From NCBI GenBank assembly GCA_047612385.1, contig JBLGAR010000056.1, positions 1-29,106 of the forward strand: a stretch of 29,106 nt of DNA, given 5' to 3'. Source of the stretch: JBALVT01 sp047612385. Lineage in GTDB: Bacteria; Pseudomonadota; Gammaproteobacteria; Pseudomonadales; Halieaceae. The translations under genes and the position numbers were made by a program. Below, one piece after another: positions 24,883 to 29,106 of this stretch (within the stretch, counting starts at the first letter, position 1; each line of letters begins with the position of its first letter). Under the pieces are notes generated by a model. It searched no databases. It was not told where the DNA came from and worked only from the letters and a program-made list of their open reading frames with translations.

Positions 24883-25761
24883 ATGAAACGGCCAGAACAG
24901 CGTTTTGATTTCTCGGCGATGCCCTCGCGAAAGCGGTGGCACTTGCCAGACGGTAAGCGGATGGCTGTTTACACCATCGTCAATGTAGAAGAGTGGGACA
25001 TTGAAAAGCCCGTAGCCCGCGAGTATGTCACCTCCCCTGCGGGCGTCGCCACTGTTCCAAACATACCTAACTGGGCCTGGCATGAATACGGTATGCGCGT
25101 AGGCTTCTGGCGTATTCTCGAAGCCTTTCAAAGTCGAAACCTAAAAGCCAGCACAGCGTTAAATGCCCGAGTATGTAATGGTGCGGGTGAGCCTGTGGCC
25201 GCCGCAATGCGCGATGCGGGCTGGGGTTTCATGGGTCACGGCTATCAACAGCAAGCCATGCACATGGTTGAAGATCAGAAACAGAATATTCAACAATCCT
25301 ACGATACCCTCCTCGCCTACACTGGCACAGCACCAAAGGGCTGGCTGGGACCGGGTCTGCATCAGACCCTGGATACTCTCGATTATCTGGCCGAAGTTGG
25401 TTTTAAGTTTGTCACAGATTTTCCGATGGATGAGCAGCCGGTGACAATGAAAACCAGCAGTGATCCTGTAGTCGCAATGCCCTATACACTAGAACTCAGC
25501 GACCTGCCCATGATGGTAGTGCACCAGCACGAGTCCAGTGTATGGCACGAACGAGCCGTAGACCAGTTTGACCGGCTGTATCAGGAGTCTGCACGTCAGC
25601 CCAGAGTAATGTCTATGAGCATTCACCCCTATATCATGGGTGTGCCTCACCGTATTAAGTATTTTGAATCGGCGTATGATCATATGTTGCAACACGACGA
25701 TGTCTGGTTCGCCACCGCCGAAGAGATCTACGACTGGTACATGACAAACCCCAGCGAATAA
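24883..25761 (+). CDS. NodB/allantoinase-like polysaccharide deacetylase family protein
   Basis: 292 residues from ATG 24883 (AAAGGA upstream; a TTG lies one codon earlier). The protein has the NodB-type barrel as found in PuuE-like allantoinases and cyclic imidases: AVYTIVNVEEWD in place of the TFDDG motif, the central GWGFMGHGYQQQAMH, a GWLGPGLHQT segment that resembles the R/P-rich motif 3, and SIHPYIMGVPHRI near the end. No signal peptide, so it is cytoplasmic and unlikely to act on cell-wall polysaccharide. It follows the M20 gene by 73 bases. A C-N hydrolase of a ring or imide is the best guess. Confidence 0.85.
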   Translation: MKRPEQRFDFSAMPSRKRWHLPDGKRMAVYTIVNVEEWDIEKPVAREYVTSPAGVATVPNIPNWAWHEYGMRVGFWRILEAFQSRNLKASTALNARVCNGAGEPVAAAMRDAGWGFMGHGYQQQAMHMVEDQKQNIQQSYDTLLAYTGTAPKGWLGPGLHQTLDTLDYLAEVGFKFVTDFPMDEQPVTMKTSSDPVVAMPYTLELSDLPMMVVHQHESSVWHERAVDQFDRLYQESARQPRVMSMSIHPYIMGVPHRIKYFESAYDHMLQHDDVWFATAEEIYDWYMTNPSE

Positions 25762-25871
25762 GCCTCGAATAGACGCTACGCAAGCCTCCTCGGACAACCC
25801 TCCCCAGCGCTACCCTGCCAGTCAACTAAAAGCGCACTGAAGATCAAGACAGCTATCGAGGCCTTGCGTAG
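25762..25871 (+). repeat. Interleaved inverted repeats upstream of the DRE-TIM gene
   Basis: This intergenic stretch contains two left arms that are both complementary to one right region. GCCTCGAATAG (25762-25772) pairs with CTATCGAGGC (25853-25862) over 10 bp with one bulge. CTACGCAAG plus CCTC (25776-25788) pairs with GAGG, C, CTTGCGTAG (25858-25871) over 13 bp with one bulge. The pairings share GAGGC, so in RNA they would be mutually exclusive. The element lies between the deacetylase stop and the ribosome binding site of the next gene. It could be an attenuator, a structured leader or a protein-binding site. Confidence 0.5.
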
Positions 25872-25910
25872 TATCCTTTGCCAATACGACCTAATTAGCA
25901 GGACAGCCAC

Positions 25911-27107
25911 ATGACTAGCATTACCAAAGACCAGATCTGGACCAGTGAGCTCAACAACCTAGCAGCGGTACAAGACGGTTTCGACCGCAGCAAAACCGTT
26001 CGGTTTTATGACACCACACTGCGCGACGGTGAGCAGTCAGTCGGAGTGTGCTTCTCACCCGATGAGAAATTTGAGATAGCCTGCAAACTCGCCGACATGG
26101 GCATTAGCCGCATCGAATCTGGTTTTCCACGAGTTTCTCCAGAAGACACTGAAGCCGTAGAGCGGATTTTAGCAGCCGGTCTTGATTCGGAGATCTGGGG
26201 CTTTTCGCGCTGTGTGCAAGCTGACCTCGACTCACACATTGAATTGGGAACGGACGCTGTACTGATCGAAATTTCGACGAGCGATGTAAAGATGGAAGCC
26301 TACGGTTTCACTCGCGAGAAAGTACTGGAGCGAGTCGCCGGGTCAGTCAAACACGCCAAAGACAATGGTATAAAGCGCGTGAACTTTTTTGCAGTGGATG
26401 CCACTCGCAGCGATCTCGATTTTCTGCGCAAGGTTTATACAACGGCCCTGGAAGCAGGGGCAGACGAAATCTCGGTGGTTGACACTATCGGCGCCTGCGC
26501 CCCCGAGGCGGTCGAGTATATTATCGGTCTGGTTCGATCATGGGTTGGCGACGATGTCTTGATTCACTGGCATGGCCACAACGATTTCGGTTTGGCAACA
26601 GCGTCTGCTATCGCAGCAGTGCGCGGCGGTGCAGATTTCATTCAGGGAACCATCAATGGCATGGGCGAGAGAGCCGGTAATGCAGATATCTGTGAAGTCG
26701 CTCTAGCGCTGCAGTGTCTCTACAATGTTCCCGTTGCGATGGACCTTAGTAAGGCACGAGAGATTTCCAAATTGGTACAGCAAGCCGGCAACTACACGGT
26801 TGATGGCTGGAAGCCTGTCGTCGGCGAATACCTATACACCCGAGAAAGCGGTGCCGTCGCCAACCAGTTTCATATTCCCGAGGCCATAGAACCTTACTCT
26901 GCGGATATCGTTAAGGCAGAACGAAAAATCGTACTGGGCAAAAAAAGCGGTTTGTCGAGCATCGGTCTGAAACTAAAAGAACTGGGGCTTGAAGTATCTG
27001 CCGATAAGCACGGAGAAATTTTGAACGAAGTAAAGGTTAAGGCTACTGCAGCCAAGCGACTGATGAGCGACGACGAGTTCCGTTCGGTTGTTGCCCAATA
27101 CGTGTAA
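25911..27107 (+). CDS. DRE-TIM (isopropylmalate/homocitrate synthase-like) enzyme
   Basis: 398 residues of the HMGL-like/DRE-TIM metallolyase superfamily. Arg38-Asp39 (TTLRDGEQ) and His221, His223, Asn224 (HGHNDFG) are the metal and catalytic residues, and GTINGMGERAGNADI is the conserved glycine-rich segment. A C-terminal region (about 290-398) contains the beta-subdomain KIVLGKKSG but no long leucine-sensing domain, so it is closer to homocitrate or citramalate-type synthases than to LeuA. Such enzymes condense acetyl-CoA with a 2-oxo acid, or cleave the reverse way. ATG follows AGGA. Placement among hydrolases suggests a catabolic or specialised role and not leucine synthesis. Confidence 0.88.
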   Translation: MTSITKDQIWTSELNNLAAVQDGFDRSKTVRFYDTTLRDGEQSVGVCFSPDEKFEIACKLADMGISRIESGFPRVSPEDTEAVERILAAGLDSEIWGFSRCVQADLDSHIELGTDAVLIEISTSDVKMEAYGFTREKVLERVAGSVKHAKDNGIKRVNFFAVDATRSDLDFLRKVYTTALEAGADEISVVDTIGACAPEAVEYIIGLVRSWVGDDVLIHWHGHNDFGLATASAIAAVRGGADFIQGTINGMGERAGNADICEVALALQCLYNVPVAMDLSKAREISKLVQQAGNYTVDGWKPVVGEYLYTRESGAVANQFHIPEAIEPYSADIVKAERKIVLGKKSGLSSIGLKLKELGLEVSADKHGEILNEVKVKATAAKRLMSDDEFRSVVAQYV

Positions 27108-27144
27108 ATAAACATCAGTTAAATCTATTTTAAGGAGAATAATT

Positions 27145-28242
27145 ATGAGCAAGGTCAACGTAGGTATCATTTTTAAATCTTACGAGCCGATGACGGCTAT
27201 TCAAAAATACGCGGCCCAAACTGAAGCCTCGGGCTATACCGGCGGTTTCTGGATTGCAGAAGCCTACCACTGGTTTCGCTCTTACGGGCTAGAGTCTCGC
27301 GGTTGCTTTACCGCTCTGGCAGCCGCGACTATGGCCACCAAGGAAATTACTATTGGTTTGGGTATCACCTCGCCTTATGTGCGCCACCCTACTATTCAGG
27401 CCTCAGAGTGTGCAGGTATCGACGAGCTGTCCAACGGTCGGTTTATTATGGGCCTTGGAGTGGGTAAGGTGGGAATCGAATACCTCGAGTATGACATTGA
27501 TGAAATGAAGCCTGTGCCAGTACACCAGGAAGCCATTGACATCATGCGCAAGATTTTCACCGGTGAAGAATACAGCTATGAGGGCAAGTACTTTAAATCC
27601 AGTATGCCCGCCTATGATCGTGCGGCCGATGGCCTGCGTACTGAAATCCCCATTTATGTCGGCGCCACGGGACCCTTCATGCAGCGTCTGGCGGGTCGTT
27701 CCAGCGATGGTATGTTGCTGGCCGGTCTCACCTCTCCCAAGTTTGTCGAGTACGCTATCGACAATATGCGTAAAGGTGCCGAAAAGGCGGGTCGCTCACT
27801 TCCCGCAGACTTCCCCGTGGGCGGCGTTATTCTCGCTGCATGTAGTAAAGATGGCGCCAAGGCCAAAGAAGCTACCCGTTCTTACACTGGCACGTACATT
27901 GTTAACAAACTCCGTAATATCAAGAACGATGTGATCCTGGCAGGATCTGGATTACCGGATTCTTCCTGGGACCCTTTCCGCAAAGCGATTGAAGACGGTA
28001 CTGCGGACGATGTTACCCATCTTGTGACGGATGAAATGCAGCGCAACTTTACCGTCATTTCCGGTACACCCGAGCAATGTCTTGAGATTACTCAAGAGCT
28101 GGTAGACTCAGGGTTGAACACTCCCCTACTTGAAGTTGTCGGCGCAACAGAAGAAGATAACCTCGAAACTGTGCGTTTGTTCGGTGAAGAAGTTTTGCCT
28201 CATCTGAAGCCAGCAACAGTAGCGGTTGCCGAAGCCAGTTAA
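27145..28242 (+). CDS. Luciferase-like (LLM) flavin/F420 oxidoreductase
   Basis: 365 residues with the luciferase-like TIM barrel. It resembles methylenetetrahydromethanopterin reductase: GGFWIAEAYHWF, GLGITSPYVRHP, IDELSNGRFIMGLGVGKVG, and IPIYVGATGPFMQRLAGRSSDGMLLAGL. It is not a close copy of the other LLM gene in this window. A strong TAAGGAG site lies seven bases before the ATG. It is 37 bases after the DRE-TIM gene and 30 bases before the membrane protein gene, so clearly within the operon. Cofactor F420 or FMN cannot be decided here. C-N bond cleavage or ring oxygenation would fit the neighbours. Confidence 0.88.
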   Translation: MSKVNVGIIFKSYEPMTAIQKYAAQTEASGYTGGFWIAEAYHWFRSYGLESRGCFTALAAATMATKEITIGLGITSPYVRHPTIQASECAGIDELSNGRFIMGLGVGKVGIEYLEYDIDEMKPVPVHQEAIDIMRKIFTGEEYSYEGKYFKSSMPAYDRAADGLRTEIPIYVGATGPFMQRLAGRSSDGMLLAGLTSPKFVEYAIDNMRKGAEKAGRSLPADFPVGGVILAACSKDGAKAKEATRSYTGTYIVNKLRNIKNDVILAGSGLPDSSWDPFRKAIEDGTADDVTHLVTDEMQRNFTVISGTPEQCLEITQELVDSGLNTPLLEVVGATEEDNLETVRLFGEEVLPHLKPATVAVAEAS

Positions 28243-28272
28243 AACATTTTTCATTTTGTGAAGGAGGCCCCA

Positions 28273-29106
28273 TTGGCTAAGACTCAGTACGGAGGCAGCG
28301 ATCCTATCGCTTCCGATTCGCAACGGTTATTAACCATAGGGGGCATTCTGCTAATTGCCAGCGGGATGCTGTTTGGCGACATTTTTGCCATGTTTGTACT
28401 GCATCCCAATAATGCGCGCATCGGCGAGGCAATGTTCGCGGCCTCGCAGCTCATTCCGGCCGGTGATGCAGATGGAATTCTTGCGCATTTCATGGCCATT
28501 GGCGGGTTCCTGGAAAATCGGGGCACCAAGGTCGACACCCACAGTCACATTATCCACATGGGTTACATCGCTTTATTGCTGGCCATGCTGCAGCCCTGGG
28601 TTGCGCTAGGCGATGTCACCAAGCGGCGCATGGCTTGGCTGTTTATTATCTCTTCAATAATGATGCCGGTTTCAATTTTCGCCATTTATTATATAGGCCT
28701 TGCCTATAGCCCCTTTGAGCATATTGGCTGGGCCAGCATATCGGCTGACGCGTTCGGCACTCTGCTCGGTCTTGCATTGTTTGTTCAGCTGTGGGGCCTG
28801 TGGCGTCATAACCGCGATGGCGAAACCCCAATACCGGCCCCCAAGTATCTCGACAAAAACAACACGGCAGCAGGCGCCCTCCTGGTCGGAGGATTACTAC
28901 TACTTGTTTCAGGCTTTTTATACGGCGCTGGATACGCCGCGTGGAGCGAATTCGGCGGCGCCACCTCTGAAGTCGCTATTCTGAAAGATATCGTGACCCA
29001 CGCCGCTGCCTCGCAACAAGATCTACTCGGAGCCGCCTTTGGAGACTACGGTAACTATCAGATGTATCGCGCCATTAATGTGGCCGTTCATACCCATATC
29101 AATGAA
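28273..29106 (+). CDS. Multi-pass membrane protein with internal repeat, cut by window end
   Basis: Open for 278 codons from a TTG at 28273 to the window end, with no stop. The TTG is chosen because a perfect AAGGAGG lies five bases upstream, and no ATG gives a comparable start. The protein is hydrophobic with several membrane helices. It appears duplicated: GGILLIASGMLFG (from residue 23) and GGLLLLVSGFLYG later, each followed after some 50-70 residues by a His-X-His motif at the head of a helix (His90, His92 in THSHII; His273, His275 in HTHIN). Such paired histidines in membrane helices can bind haem or metal. I do not recognise the family. It is cotranscribed with the LLM gene. Confidence 0.75.
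   Translation, partial: MAKTQYGGSDPIASDSQRLLTIGGILLIASGMLFGDIFAMFVLHPNNARIGEAMFAASQLIPAGDADGILAHFMAIGGFLENRGTKVDTHSHIIHMGYIALLLAMLQPWVALGDVTKRRMAWLFIISSIMMPVSIFAIYYIGLAYSPFEHIGWASISADAFGTLLGLALFVQLWGLWRHNRDGETPIPAPKYLDKNNTAAGALLVGGLLLLVSGFLYGAGYAAWSEFGGATSEVAILKDIVTHAAASQQDLLGAAFGDYGNYQMYRAINVAVHTHINE

Noticed and set aside
28242..28272. Terminator between the LLM gene and the membrane protein
   Set aside because: The T-rich stretch after the stop has no stable GC stem before it, and a perfect ribosome binding site follows at once.

Overview
The window reads as chromosomal DNA from a free-living, probably marine or aquatic, aerobic Gram-negative bacterium, most likely a gammaproteobacterium. 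That placement is inferred from gene style: Tat and lipoprotein signals, periplasmic c-type cytochromes, a TTQ amine dehydrogenase and many catabolic enzymes. No rRNA, tRNA, CRISPR array, insertion sequence or phage gene was seen. Genes are densely packed in catabolic operons, and the only gene-free stretch over 300 bases is the first 460.

Layout. (1) 461-3036, + strand: a Spinster-like MFS transporter, a small Trp/Arg-rich protein and a short reductive-dehalogenase-like double 4Fe-4S protein. (2) 3039-3518, - strand: a MarR-type regulator whose promoter lies inside an inverted repeat. (3) 3773-7838, + strand: an AhpD-like protein, a Tat-exported amidase and a UbiD-family decarboxylase. The AhpD gene is split by an in-frame TGA exactly where the catalytic cysteine belongs, and a SECIS-like hairpin begins 17 nt after it. 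I therefore annotate one 374-residue selenoprotein (3773-4897) instead of two ORFs. (4) 7835-10173, - strand: a luciferase-like monooxygenase and an MFS permease. (5) 10376-18021, - strand: a tightly packed amine dehydrogenase operon mauB-mauE-mauD-mauA, then two c-type cytochromes, a lipoprotein amidohydrolase and a lipoprotein alkylsulfatase. (6) 18116-21276, - strand: two ketopantoate-reductase-like paralogues and a creatinase-like M24 protein. (7) 21430-22395, - strand: an AraC regulator, divergent from (8). (8) 22575 to the end, + strand: FAH-family hydrolase, M20-family amidohydrolase, NodB/allantoinase-like deacetylase, DRE-TIM (isopropylmalate-synthase-like) enzyme, a second luciferase-like enzyme, and a multi-pass membrane protein cut by the window end.

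How it may work together (inference): the recurring theme is C-N bond hydrolysis, amine oxidation, flavin-dependent oxygenation and decarboxylation. Block 5 could release and oxidise amines in the periplasm. Blocks 6-8 combine creatinase-like, allantoinase-like, M20 and FAH enzymes, as in breakdown of a nitrogen-rich or heterocyclic compound; the substrate cannot be read from the sequence. The strongest single observation is the recoded UGA in the AhpD-like gene.
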